Assembly (NCBI GenBank): GCA_032209605.1
Contig: JASFXZ010000009.1
Coordinates: 20,385,553 to 20,449,552, forward strand
DNA: 64,000 nucleotides
Origin: Mactromeris polynyma
Taxonomy: Eukaryota; Mollusca; Bivalvia; Venerida; Mactridae
Reading direction: 5' to 3'
Below, piece by piece: positions 34,249-46,559 of the stretch. Below the pieces are notes generated by a model. The model was given only the letters and a program-made list of their open reading frames with translations, had not been told where the DNA came from and did no database searches. Every line of letters begins with the position of its first letter. Position 1 is the stretch's first letter. A program made the position numbers and the translations under genes.

Positions 34249-34540
34249 AATCACACAGACAAACTCCAAAACAATGCATGGTAACTTTTCTTAAACATTT
34301 TCCTGGAACTGTTAAACACGAGTTCGACACAGGTATTTCCTATACTAGCGCTAACTCGGCGCGTAAATCGGGATTGTAAATACCGGTATCGGACGCTTGA
34401 ATATGTGGTTTTTGTAAACATGTAAGAAAAGTGAGAATGCAGTATTGTAGAGTACATCTGTATGAGGTAAATTACCACCATATGGGAAATCCCCAATTTC
34501 CCCATATTTATCACTAAGGATATTTTGTCCAAACAATCAG
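34249..34540 (-). repeat. Dispersed repeat C, old relative, minus strand
   Basis: Read on the minus strand it matches 10508-10730 in order: 'acaaaatatccttag', 'gggga-aat', 'catacagatgtactct', 'aaaaccaca', 'gtccgatac', 'tacgcgccgagttagcgcta', 'cgtgttt', 'agttcca' and 'aagaaaagtta'. Frames are broken by stops and length changes. Confidence 0.6.
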
Positions 34541-34712
34541 TCTATTACTTTTAAGGTTTTGTCCATACTTAAAGCGTATTGTGCCTACGTACTAGTATTC
34601 AACGAGCAGCACAGCTGAAAGCACTGACATAAAGGAAATAACTCTGTTATGTTCGTACTGTCAGATAGCACTGTCTGTTATTTCGTATTTGGTTTTGATA
34701 AATTTCCATGTT

Positions 34713-35145
34713 CAATTACCGACATTTATTGCCACGTTGACATACGTTCTACCTCAGGTATCACCGACATTCATTGTCACGTTGACAAACGTTCTAGCTC
34801 AGGTATCACCGACATTTCTTGTCACGTTGACATACGTTCTACCTCAGGTATCACCGACATTCATTGTCACGTTGACAAACGTTCTAGCTCAGGTAACACC
34901 GACATTTATTGCCACGTTGACATGCGTTCTAGCTCAGGTATCACCGACATTTATTGTCACGTGACAAACGTTCTAGCTCAGGTATCACCGAAATTTATTG
35001 TCACGTTGACATACCTTCTAGCTCAGGTATCACCGACATTTCTTGCCACGTTGACATACGTTCTAGCTCAGGTTTTACCGACGTTTATTGTCACCTTGAC
35101 ATACGTTCTAGCTCAGGTATTACCAACATTTATTGTCACGTTGGG
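34713..35145 (+). repeat. 45-bp minisatellite, about 9.5 units
   Basis: 'tcaccgacat' recurs at 34761, 34806 and 34851, then on at 45-base steps, with two alternating variants ('catacgttctacctcaggta' and 'caaacgttctagctcaggta'). One unit near 34960 has lost a base. The unit lacks stops in more than one frame, giving a 195-codon repetitive frame from 34649 that I do not call as a gene. Confidence 0.95.
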
Positions 35146-35391
35146 ACTGTACACAAGCGTTATATTCAAACTTCGTACATTCTGTATATTGCTCCAATGC
35201 CACGTGCAGTTACAATTATCACGACATAGGCATTGATGTCTCATTCAGACAATTAAATCAGGTTTTGGTAGTGGATTAAACGAGCAATATCATTTCAGAT
35301 AGAGTTGAGTCCTCTTTGATTGGAATAAATGCTAAACACTACATGCACACAACATGTAATTATCGTTCCTGATGTGGTCGATGTTTTTTCG

Positions 35392-35645
35392 GCGCAGCCG
35401 TAATAACATCATTTTACTATTTGCATATCAGTGTTGTGTAAACCAATCAAATCTTACGTTATTTTCCAAGGCAATTTCTCTTCAACCGAACAACATTTGT
35501 TACCTTGACGCGGATTGGTTAAACATTCGATAAATGGTACGTTTACCGAAATCCGTTTTGGATCTGGAATGAGCAGAAATCGTAACATCTAGTCATTTTT
35601 TATGTTGCACATCAAATCTTAACCTTCAAATTGCGCCGACCATCT
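35392..35645 (+). mobile_element. Second dispersed repeat (family B), insertion with empty site in copy 2
   Basis: Copy 2 runs 'gatcgatgctttacaattaa' then 'gctcaacgtagg' (50365-50393) without the insert. Copy 1 has about 254 bp between the same flanks, from 'cggcgcagccgtaataac' to 'gcgccgaccatcttg'. The exact target duplication is unclear. Confidence 0.75.
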
Positions 35646-36110
35646 TGTTTAGCTCAGCTCAACGTAAAAACTAACATGTAGTGGTGGTAAACAATTAGAT
35701 ACGGCATAATCAAAACAAATATGGTTATTTTCGTTAATAGAGTTCTCAACTAATCATCATTATGGCGTTCTGAAAATTATAAATAAAATCCGACCTGCCT
35801 TGTATGTAAAGCCATTGTGTAAGAACTATCAAAACTAAGTTTTCGTATGGTTGTGAAACGGTAAATAGACGCGACTGGTGAAGATCGTAATGTGCGTGCG
35901 GTCGTATATAATCATGTTGGTAAATCGCTTGCAATTCTGTCATTTTCCACTACCAATCAAGAATAATTTTCCAAATGTTTAAAAGGAATCATGAAACATT
36001 TTATAAACAACAGAAATGAATTATTGGACTAAATAATTGCTTGAAAACACAACAGCAAGGAATTAACCACTATAGTGCTTCAATGGGAACCCTTAATTAA
36101 GGAATTGCTT

Positions 36111-36242
36111 AAAGCAAACGGCTCTATAGTTACAATGATGACAATGTAATATCAGACTTACATGTATCGCTCTGTCATGGTGGTATGTAATTTAATATAA
36201 TACTACACGGCAAATTGTATACATAATTGGAAAGTTTTATTG
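36111..36242. other. 132-bp block nearly identical between the old duplicates (copy 1)
   Basis: Identical to 51152-51285 except for one 2-base (AC) indel, while the flanking sequence is clearly diverged with frequent substitutions and gaps. No frame, promoter or RNA fold is evident by eye. Recent gene conversion or sequence constraint would both explain it. Confidence 0.6.
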
Positions 36243-36439
36243 AGAAACAATACTACCAGAATAGAATACATCTAAAAGGTTTTGCATTCCATGCGTAAAG
36301 AGTTTCTTGCTTTATTAATCATTTAAGTAATTACGTAAGTAAGGCATATGTCCCTCGTCGTCGCATTTCCCGGATACGATCGCCTTAAAATATTCAACGC
36401 ATCAAGATGTGTTGTTTTTCCATTATGTTTTCATTGTAT

Positions 36440-36840
36440 AAAGTAAAGTAAAACATGTAAACTGAATTGGTCGATGGAGAAATAATCTCAAACAATTTAT
36501 ATTAGTCATGCCCGTTAACTGTGTCCTGGGTTACTACCTAGTACAGAGGGAGGGTAAATTTCGTGATCAAAGCCCGCTCAGCACAGAGCCCCAACTCCCA
36601 ACCAATAGATCAGGGGTCAGGCGCTTTACCCTTTGACCCGACGCCTACAACATCCTGATAAACAAGTCGGAGATTGTACACATACAGGTTATTTATCAAT
36701 ATCGGTTATCTCACCAGGTCTATATTGTTTAGGGGTTGACGTACATGACGGGGGCAAAATTCACCCGATTTGGATGCTCGAACCCATGACCCCAATTGCC
36801 ACTAGTACGATACTCTATCGACAGATGCACACGTCCACAC
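36440..36840 (-). mobile_element. tRNA-derived SINE, minus strand (old copy 1)
   Basis: On the minus strand the head reads 'tgtcgatagagtatcgtact' followed by 'agt...gggtcatgggttcgagca', which gives an A-box-like and a B-box-like sequence. A body of about 300 bp follows, then a CTTTA-rich tail (tttactttacttta at 36440). That tail matches the SINE at 27862, so the two probably use the same LINE for mobilisation. It is present in both old duplicates, so it is older than the duplication. Confidence 0.75.
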
Positions 36841-37767
36841 AATCTTACTTGAGGGAATATTTCAATTCAACATTTAAACACAATGATGCTTATAGTTTCT
36901 CTATTCTACAAATACTTATTTTCTGCAACTCAAAGCAAAATTGAAATAAAATTCAGTTATGCAAAAGCACGTCGTCTGAGGTCTTGATTAGGATGTAAAC
37001 AACAATGGAAATAAAACTCAAAATAAAACGCCGCTGAATTGATTCCGTTAATTTCCTTTCCTTCATTAGAGTTATGCAGGGTGTCTATGAAGTTGTATTT
37101 TTGTAAACCAAAATTTACGGTCGAATGATTCTGATATGGTGACAGTTCCGAAGCACGAGGTGTCATTCTACTATTTAATTACAAAATCGAACTATTCTTT
37201 TGATTTGTATTTTTCTACTACACCATTATTAGATTAATGACGCAATTTATGTTTGTAAGCATTGTATTGGAATGCTTTCCTGTCACGTTTGAAAGAACTT
37301 CAATGACAAAACGGCTTTCGCTTTGAAAGCAAACGAGACGAGTGAGTTATAGAAAATAGCACAGAGCTCCACATGCACAGATATCTATTTTCTATGATTA
37401 AATTAAGAATCGGGAAAGGGTATAACTAAACTTGGACAGTTGGACGCAGGGATTATGTTCAATGTAATGTTGCATAACAATTCTGGTAGAAGGATGCATT
37501 TTGTAAAGGGAATTCAAGACGCAGGAAGCATGTAACCTCGCGGAACATGGAACACTGCATGGATATACGACATCCACCGTAAATATTATGGCATTATGTT
37601 CAAACTATTTGAAGGAAATCCCATTTTTATGTAATTATCAATATGAAAGGTACATGAACAATGCCATCAAAACACCACTCAAAACATTACAAGTAAGTTA
37701 CTTTTGTAAAGTGTTAATAAGTCTTACTTTTGGTATATACAACAAGGATATGACCAAGCCGCGGTAT

Positions 37768-38107
37768 TTTACAAGGCTGTAAATCACGGTGTGGTTATTA
37801 TTTCAATTTATGTTTAGATGTAAGTTACGTTCTTCTAACCTCATGTGCAGTTCCTGTTCATGTTCCTCCTCCCCCTTTCGGTCCGGGACAACTGGCTTTC
37901 TTGCATTGTCATGAGATGTATTCCATCCATTAAATCCTTCTCCCCCGTGTTTCCCCCTAAAGTCTCCATGGTTGATTTTGCTCTCCCCGGCCCCATATAC
38001 ATGTTTACCTTTGTACCCCCAAAGACATTATTGTTTCGTAGGCTGTTGTTTCCCTGGGGTATGTGTGAAGAGACATTGTCTTGTTTATGTGGCGTTCCCT
38101 TTAACAC
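37768..38107 (+). mobile_element. 402-bp dispersed repeat (old copy 1)
   Basis: Landmarks from 'ttttacaaggctgtaaatca' to 'tttatgtggcgttccctttaac'. Shared with copy 2 at 52850-53216, so inserted before the old duplication. The homopolymer and pyrimidine-rich middle is shortened. Confidence 0.75.
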
Positions 38108-38109
38108 CA

Positions 38110-39830
38110 TGCTCATAAAATATACTGAAAACAAGTCTTGCAGACACGCAAGCAAATTTGTGTGTGTTCTTTTTTCTCAAGAGTTTTCTCGTCAAAATAA
38201 GCGAACATTAATATATTTAAAACAACCTACCGCGAGGCAAAATACGCAATTTACGAACCATCTCCAAGTGATTTAATAACTGTCTAAGGAATAATATACG
38301 TGCTTATAAAAGCGTTAATAGGGGATTTATCATGCAGTGTGGAGTTTGTAATAATAATTTATTATGAATTAGCAGGAATATATATCCGAAAGTGTTGGAC
38401 CTAAAAGCCCCTGAGTTTTGATCAAATAGTAAATCGCTAAGAAACCTATCCAGTAAAACCGTAAATAAGTACTAATACAATAGCAAAGCGGGATTACAAT
38501 ATATCAAACTCACAGAAAGCAGATAATTATGTCTCTAGGCAACATACAATTCAATTTGGAAAATAAATTACAAACATATTGGGCAAGATTGGTACAAATG
38601 TGTTCATGTCGACTTTGGCACAAATAGTTTTCTTTGACGTACATTATTCATAGAGTTCGTTCTGCCCGGAAGGATTGACTAAATAACACAAATAGTCACT
38701 CGTTATACAAAATAAATAACATGAATTATCACCAATTATTCTGCACTGAAAATACTGTTATGAGAAGAAACATTCAATATTAAATCGTGAACAACAAAAT
38801 ACGCCACATTTGTTTTGTCCCATTTAACTTGTGCAATATATTTCTGGTACCGGTGGATTCGTTATTGATTCTCCAGCATAAACAATGATGGCGGTAGTTT
38901 CGTATCGTTTAGAATAAATCTTTATTTAATTTAGAAATAATGTAGAATGATCATGTCTTGAAGAACGCGGCAAAGAATTAAGTCACGTCGGGGCAAAGAT
39001 AAGGAATGTTTCCATCATTCAGACTAATTTTCATCTGTTGTAAATGCAGAATTTGCACTAAAATAAAATAATAATCAAAGTATCAAGATCTCAAGTTATT
39101 CTTTGTATCCTCTGTACAGATTTGGACTAATATTTACAGGACTTTCATCAGTTAATCTGTAGATTATTTCTGGCTTTCATATAACAGTCGGCAAATCTGA
39201 CGTCTGCTAGTCTCGTGGACAAATGACTTGGATTGCTTCTGAAAAATTACAACTTTCAACAATAATCTTGACGAATAGCTCTATGTGATATTGTCTAAAA
39301 ACATCCAATGGAAATGAATAAGGAAGTACAATGACTGAATGATGTTTGGATTAAGGAGGTTTTGATGAGCTTAAATGGCTATTTGCTTTTCTTATTTGTA
39401 TTGTTAGAGCAGGGGAATGGCACCAAATGTTTTAACGACAAAATTGCAGCCTTCCTGTATATCCAAACGATATCATTCAGTAATGTAATTACCTTTAAGC
39501 TATTTAATATATCAGACTTATTCAAATGACTAATTTAGAGGGCAACTAGAGCTTTCACTGAAAGTGATTAATACCCCCGAAATACCTCTTTGTCAGACAT
39601 AGTTTTGAGAAAATCTAAGATGGCCGCAAGTTTGTCATCTTGAACGTGTTCTAAAACATTGTCACGCACAACAACTCATCCTGTAGATTAGGTGGGACGT
39701 TTCATGAATAGCAATCGCAGTGTATTAATATCCATGATTACATATTTCAGCATTTGATATAAATGAATGCTTGGTAGAATCTTTATTCAGAATAATACTC
39801 AATACGATCAATGCGGAGTTAATACTTTTT
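38110..39830. other. AT-rich part of old copy 1, no gene seen
   Basis: Aligns with 53220-54650 in copy 2 with gaps. No frame of more than about 60 codons is shared and uninterrupted. Nothing else was recognised. Confidence 0.5.
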
Positions 39831-40361
39831 CTGTAATTATGGTTGAGAGAAATAACGAAAACACACATACATCGGGTAATCGTAATATAATCATATGTGT
39901 GGCCTGTGGTTTAACGAGAATGTATTGACCTAGCATCAAAACTTAAACAACGAGGTCAGAGGAATCTTTCTCATAAACATTTCGTCGATAAATGTCGTTA
40001 ACAATATCTCCAATAGATGACGTACTAACACTGAACGACAATTATTATTTATATGGAAATAAATCGCACTGAATAGTCAATTAATTCGTCAAGGCAAAAG
40101 TTTGAATTATTTAAAAGGTATGGGTATTGATTTAAAATTGCATATATACATATAATTTCATACATAAAATGTAGTTCTCATTTAAACTATGTAATTATTT
40201 GTCTACATGGACATTCTGCATCAATATTGTAGGTAATTATCCAAAATTTATATTTAGTTATTGTTGTGGACTTCAAATATACGTATTACAAACTGTAATT
40301 GAGTTTTTGAAACATTATTGCAGCTGAGAACACAACACATTTCGTTCTGGGGTTCTTAAAA

Positions 40362-40560
40362 GAGAGAATAAGTTGCTACAGGGAACGCCACGTACGCCGC
40401 CCCACACAGACCTCCGTGAAAACAACAGTCCACAAAACATCATGCATTGAGGAGGTACAAGGGTATATACGCAAGGGCGCAAGGAATGACGTGGCCGACT
40501 GTAAAGGACAACTAAGGAGAATTAAGCAGGACAAATGGGGGAATTTCAAAATCTTCAAAA
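40362..40560 (-). mobile_element. 402-bp dispersed repeat, 5'-truncated, copy 1 only
   Basis: Minus-strand 3' half beginning 'gagagaataagttgctacag'. It lies within about 775 bp (39830-40605) that copy 2 lacks. Confidence 0.75.
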
Positions 40561-42830
40561 GGTTTAAGTCATAAACACCGTGTTAGTTAATAATAAAAGG
40601 AGTAAGAAAGCATTTTTTTATTTTAGAATACTATTGATCTGATGAGTGTTTATGCTACTTCCAGACATACCAAAGTTCCAATCATTGTTCAAAATTGTTG
40701 TTTGACTTCAGAGAAAAATAGTACGCATGTGACAGTTTAAATAAACCAAACGATAAGTTGTTGTATATAATTTGTTTCTGTACGAAACAACAATGGTATT
40801 TAAATACACTTTCCTTCAAAAACCTTGTATGATTTTTAGTTAAAATGTCAATCCGATAATGGCGCATGTTACGTTTGGCAGAAGTGTAATGAAGTAAATG
40901 CGAACAATATTTATCTGACATGCATGAATGATTCATATATATTTATACACAGCTAGCAAAATGTTACCTTGTTCAGAAGTTTTTATTATCTGATGCTCTA
41001 TATGAATGTTAATCTATTATTGTTTGCTTTTTTCAAACGAAATAAATCAAACTACCTTGAACGAAACTATTCTCCTTTTAATAGTATGAACCGTTGATCA
41101 CTTGAAGTGTAGTTCTGTCTTCATTTGTATGTATTAGTCAAATAACATAGCCGTAACAGTATCTAGGTTTAGTTCTTAACACGTCATTGAAATCGACATT
41201 TGATCAGCAGGTATTAAATAATTAATAGTCATTTGGGTGGCAGCCAAAGCTGTAGTCACTTGGAGTCGGGGTTCGACCTCAAGCAACAATTCAGATGCAA
41301 CTCCCTCACCTCGGGACAACAGTTTTGACCCGATTAAGCAAGAAATAACAGCATAATATTTATTCAATCAATCTATAAACTGTTGTATATTTTCTACTTA
41401 CCCGATGACGGTTGTAGATCTTTATATGACGTCATATTTTACACTAATTTTACATAGTTTACACTTCGTGATGTCCCGAATGAAATCTCTTCAATGCTTT
41501 TATGTCCATGATTGCTGTGGCCTATGAGAGTATTTTAACAATCAATTAGTTATAGCAAATCGACATACCAATACGTATTTTGCCATTTACAAAATCTGAA
41601 GAATGATTATTAGGTAAACGTAGGAAAAATGCAAATGCAGCATTCTATATATATATAGAGGAATTACTCATATAACAGTATTTGCATTTAATATTAAGCA
41701 GAGAGGATCTCACATGAGTGTTAATTTTTAAATGAGTTTCTTGAACTCGTCCTCTTAGAAAACCGATGGAATAGAACACGTCAAATCCTCGTTTTTATCG
41801 GTTTTAGAAGACGAGCTTAATACATTTAATGAAAATGTACACGAATGTAGGATTTTATTTATGACGTAACAGCAGAAACAGAAACGGTCTTTCGTAAACA
41901 AGAGTCGATAATTTCATTTTTCAACCACAAGACACGAGTTGAAATGATTGTTTCACATAACATATCCAGAAAGCGTTTTCAATAAAATAAAACATTAACC
42001 TAGTACCAACAATGTCAACATCATTAGAGCACGTCTACGTCACGCTTGTCCTGTCTTGACGTGAGTTATATCTCACTAGGATATTAACGAAAAAATACAT
42101 TGGTGTTATTTCCACTCTTCACCGTATACTATGTTATAAGTAATATTATATAATATTGATATGCATTACTTCAATATTACAAAACAACAATGTTATTGCA
42201 GATTTTTCTTGTTGAAATTTCACAGAATGATACATGACGGTATGGCAGCACCTTTTGAAAACCAAACGTCAAAATGGCCGCTTATTGTATATCGATAAGA
42301 ACGTTCGCCTACAATATTGTATATTGCCTATTAAGCAAAAGAATAGCGATCGTTTATTTTCGCGAATACATTTAAAGCGTAAATGTGAATAATAACATTG
42401 CAGTTTGTAGATCGCCAATAAATGAAATCCAGAATTCGTTAGAAAGCAAGATTTTAAGGGTGATTGTTGTTTGTGCAGCAGATGCAGAGGGGAACTCCAT
42501 ATTTATAACAATCCGGAGTGTATTTCTTTCAAACGTATATGTTTCATTATGCTGTTATCAATTATACATACCCACCTGAAGACGGGCACGTAAGACAGCC
42601 ACGTGAAAAGTGGATCACTAAGCAGGACATGGGTCTATGGCTTTTGTCAGCAGGTCCAGGGCAGAGCCCAATTTGAAACATTTACGTTTTTGAAACTGCA
42701 ACACGGATATCAGCTAAAGATTGCGGTTTTCACTTAACTTTCTAAAATGAGAGCAATTGAAAACAATTGAGTACAATGACAACACATATTCACTTATATC
42801 AACAGAATGTTTGTCCGTTTTATGTCTAAT

Positions 42831-42990
42831 AAAGAATAAATTAAGATGTTACAGGGAACGTCACATACAGTCTTAAGACAATGCCTCCCTACACAGACCA
42901 CAGTGAAACAATTCGAAAGAGAGGGGATGCAAGGGTTAACGTGTATGGGAGAAGAGGAGCAAGGAATGGTTTCGCCGACCATCGAAACAA
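42831..42990 (-). mobile_element. 402-bp dispersed repeat, 5'-truncated (old copy 2)
   Basis: Minus-strand landmarks 'aagatgttacagggaacgtc', 'caatgcctccctacacagac' and 'gaatggtttcgccgaccatc'. Copy 1 keeps only a 20-base remnant of it (tgcaagggtaaacatgtaat, about 24027-24046), showing the element was there before the duplication and was then deleted from copy 1. Confidence 0.75.
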
Positions 42991-45797
42991 CTTTCGAGAA
43001 TAAATAAGCCAGAGTAGGACTCTTGTAAATGTTTATGAATAACGATACCTCTCGGTACGTGTACGTCGTAATGCGGAACAAAAACCTTACTTCCGAACTA
43101 GCAAATTCTCGACATGATTGCATTCTTGCATCAAGTCCAATCCATTCCACGGATCGATTGTATAATCAGTCAGGTCTACGTGTCAGAAACCGTGTATGTA
43201 CGACGAAATCGTTTCAGAGTAGTATAGAAAGCTTTCAACATGTCAATAACTGCTAAGAATGTCTTAGACAATTTACACAGGCATCAATATCCCAATATCA
43301 CTGTCGAGACGTCGTATATCTGCACTCAATCTGACTGAGGATAATATTTTCCTGATTTATGTATTTCCTTTCTCACAACACTGTTAGCAACAATGAATCA
43401 ACATACAGGAAAATGCACCTTAGGTTTTATTCACTTTTTTCCTAATTGAATGACAGAAATATACAAAAATATGTAACTTTGTTCCTAAACACATAAATAA
43501 ACAACATTCTTAAAGTAATGCTAGATTATAGATAGACTGCCATTTGCAAACACCTGATTATAGTAAATAATTTACAATCTATTGTATCAGAAATACTTGT
43601 AATTTGTTCGTCGCAAATAACTGCCAGATTCACTTTGATTCACATGTGATTTTGGGAATTGATGTATGTTTGTAAAGTTTGTATGACGCCAAGACATACG
43701 CTTAAATAACTGTGTTCTATAATCCCAATCAGTGTGAAGTTGGCAATAAAAGAAATCACAACGGTAGCAGTATCATTGCTTTTTCTGATGGCAGTACTGA
43801 CATTTGCACGACTATAATGAGTAGCCCATTAGCATCAAGACAGATATCAACAAAAAAGACCACAGCCTTGAGGATTATCATTGCAACAAAGACATGGCAA
43901 AAACAATCACCTAGGTTTTACGACTGTAAGAAGTCGCCCTCCAATCTTTATTTTGCCATGCCAACGTTTTGAATTATAAATTTTCAAACAATTACGTTCA
44001 TACTCAATTAGTGGACTTACACTTACTGTATCACTAGCGGACAAAAACAATTCGGAATGTAAAACTGTTAGAAAATAGTCTATGTAAATTTGTCAACGTG
44101 TGATATAAAGCAACTACCAAAACGTTGCAATAAATCGTTTTTTACCGGGTATAATGAATATGTAAGACGGTATACTCTAAGACTACCTATGTTTCTCGTT
44201 CCTTTTACGGTCATTTACGATGTGATAACTTTTATTTAATGAACTTATGGTGTCATGTTGTTTGTATTGGTGAAATCATTTATTTGAGAGGTGACAAAAA
44301 GAGTAAATCCGCAAACTTGATAGAAAGCTTGTATTAAGTCTGTATGAAGATTGCTGGCCTTTGAATTAATAGGTGTTCATGTACGTACCAATAATAATTT
44401 TTCGAAGAATTGTGTTAGAATTAACTACAAATTCTAGTTTCGCTGCAATTCACGTCAGCTGATATTAAAAATTTCACTTTTTAAATCAAATTCCCAATAT
44501 AGTCATTTCAATACTTTCTAATTACGAACAAATATGATCAAACACTTGACTATGGGTTCGTGTGGATAGTGTGCAGAGTTTAAATACGGAGAAAAAAAAC
44601 ACGATAAAACACTTCAAGTATTTCAATGACATTGACTAAAAGCCAGTAATAGAAATCCTCTCATACTGGAGAACTTGGAGTACTCAGTTATTTCAAAGCG
44701 CAATGTCTGCTGAGTATTTTCTCTTTATCTGCATTCTAGTGACTGGAATGCGTGTTAATCGCAGCATGTTAATTACATATACCGTCACCAAACTTACGAA
44801 CAAATTAGCATCTGTAGGAAACAATCATATCAGACAATGCAATAATTGTTAATTAACATTTCGGCGAATATATTGCAGTTATTGCCTCAGAAAAAAAACT
44901 TATATAAATTTGCTACGGCTCACTTTTCTGTCAGGATCAGTCAAGTTATTTATATACAGAAAATAAAGATCGTTTTACAGAGAACGTCAAATACATGCGT
45001 ATTAACAACATAAGATCTTGACCGGGAACATTGATGATTTTTCCTGCTATAAGTTACAGTACCTACATACCAAATGTATCCCAAGATCATGCTGTACATT
45101 ACAAGGGTTATTAAGCGGAAATGCTTCTTCAAATTCAAGTTATGGTGACCTAGACAAAGGCGGTCGATATAAACTGTAAAATCCCAGCTAACTGTCAATA
45201 AAAGCTTACTATAGATCACGTTTTGCTAGAATGGTCATTTTAAACTTAATATCTTATTGGAAGGAAACTGTTATTTCTACTTAAGTAACATTGACCACAG
45301 CGTTCCTTAATACAATCACAACACTTCACTTATTGAAATCTGCCCTTATACCACGTATCATACGACTAAGACATAGAGTTAATCAGTAGAAAGCATTGTA
45401 CCACGTTGATGAAAATAATCTTAATACACATATTTCTATTAGTTTTAAATTCCATTTCCCTATCACTAGTATCTAAGCATTGTTTAATTATTAACTACAG
45501 TATCGAGTTTACTTTACCTTAAGTTGAATTATTAATTTGACATTTAAAGGTTATTTCACATTCTCATGTTACACATTTAGTTACAGGGAGCAAGGTCAGT
45601 AAAAGGCTGCTTGTTCCTTCGTGCTGGGTTGATTACAGTATGTCTGTTGTTTTGTACGTAATGGTTAATCGCTTTTAATGATAAGTTACTGCCTACTTAG
45701 TCAATTTATGTATATATGTTGGAAATCAATGACCATATAGCGATTAAGTGTGAGGTTAGCTAGCTGTTAAATCGATTTAAACCCTCCAGTATTTTTA

Positions 45798-46198
45798 CTG
45801 ACAGTTCCAAGGCTGTAATTCGCTTTATGGTTATTATTTCTGTTTGTGTTTTGAATGTGTTTTGTATTTCCCTTTTCCCTTTTCCCTGTACTATGCTATC
45901 ACTTTATATAGTGTTCATGTTATTTCCTGCACAGTTTCGGCATATTGCTGCCATCTGTCTTCACTTGTCATGTGATCTTTTCCATCCATTAATCCCCCCT
46001 CCTTCACTGACCACTTTGATTCTCCTAGGTAGTCCTTATGGTATGCCAAGTCATTCCTTGTGCCTCTATTCCTTAACATATGTACACTTTATCCTCCTTA
46101 CGTGCCTTGTGTTTTGTGGATTGTTGTTTTCCCGGAGGTCAGCGTGGGGAGGCACTATCTTATGTATGTGGCATTCCCTGTAGCTACGTATTCTCTCT
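45798..46198 (+). mobile_element. 402-bp dispersed repeat, full length
   Basis: From CTGACAGTTCCAAGGCTGTA to 'gctacgtattctctc', matching the reference copy at 16926-17327 from end to end and confirming its boundaries. Confidence 0.85.
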
Positions 46199-46247
46199 AG
46201 TTGATAGACCGTTGTTGCTGTAAAATGGGGTTCTGTAATAGAAGAGC

Positions 46248-46297
46248 GAGAATAAGTTGCTACAGGGAACACCACATACATAAGGCAATGACTTTCC
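46248..46297 (-). mobile_element. 402-bp dispersed repeat, 3' tail only, inverted beside a full copy
   Basis: Minus-strand 'gagaataagttgctacaggg' plus 'aacaccacatacataaggca'. It faces the tail of 45798-46198 across about 50 bases, forming an inverted repeat of about 47 bp. Confidence 0.8.
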
Positions 46298-46559
46298 ACT
46301 ATCGATTGCATGAATATTAAAAAGTAATTATATCAACAGTTTATATAGTCTGCTAGAAATATTCTATCTCTATTGAAAACTCCCAACTTCTCTGGAGATA
46401 TTTGCCTGTCACTGTATAACTCTAGGCAGGTTGAATGTTACGATTTCTGACATGAGTACAGGTGTGTTGTTATTTAACTAGATAAGTCAATAGGACACGA
46501 ATGCCCCGCTATTGGCTTTTAAGTAGAACGCAAATACGGCTAAATAAATTTGAAACAAT

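Larger units (their letters stand above)
33640..35260. repeat. 1.6-kb segment present only in copy 1 of the old duplication
   Basis: The copies match up to 'atatgttctaacaa' (about 33615 and 50175) and again from 'tagtggattaaacgag' (35265 and 50265). Between them copy 1 has 1.6 kb and copy 2 about 90 bp. The segment holds the minus-strand repeat C relative and the 45-bp array. Whether it was inserted in copy 1 or deleted from copy 2 is not decided by the sequence. Confidence 0.7.
23610..41450. repeat. Old tandem segmental duplication, copy 1 (about 17.8 kb)
   Basis: Matches copy 2 in the same order through many anchors: 23640 with 41490, 24080 with 43030, 25010 with 43740, 25890 with 44400, 26540 with 45100, 30880 with 47250, 31285 with 47610, 32110 with 48815, 33120 with 49800, 35270 with 50270, 36110 with 51150, 38030 with 53130, 39790 with 54610 and 41180 with 55375. 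Divergence is much greater than in the 4.5-18.7 kb duplication, with many indels. Copy-1-only segments include about 26880-30720, 33640-35260, 35392-35645 and 39830-40605. Edges are approximate. Confidence 0.85.

Noticed and set aside
34649..35236. 195-codon open frame, longest in the window
   Set aside because: It is produced by a 45-bp tandem array (a multiple of three). Neighbouring frames are equally open, one unit has a frame-shifting deletion, and there is no recognisable domain.
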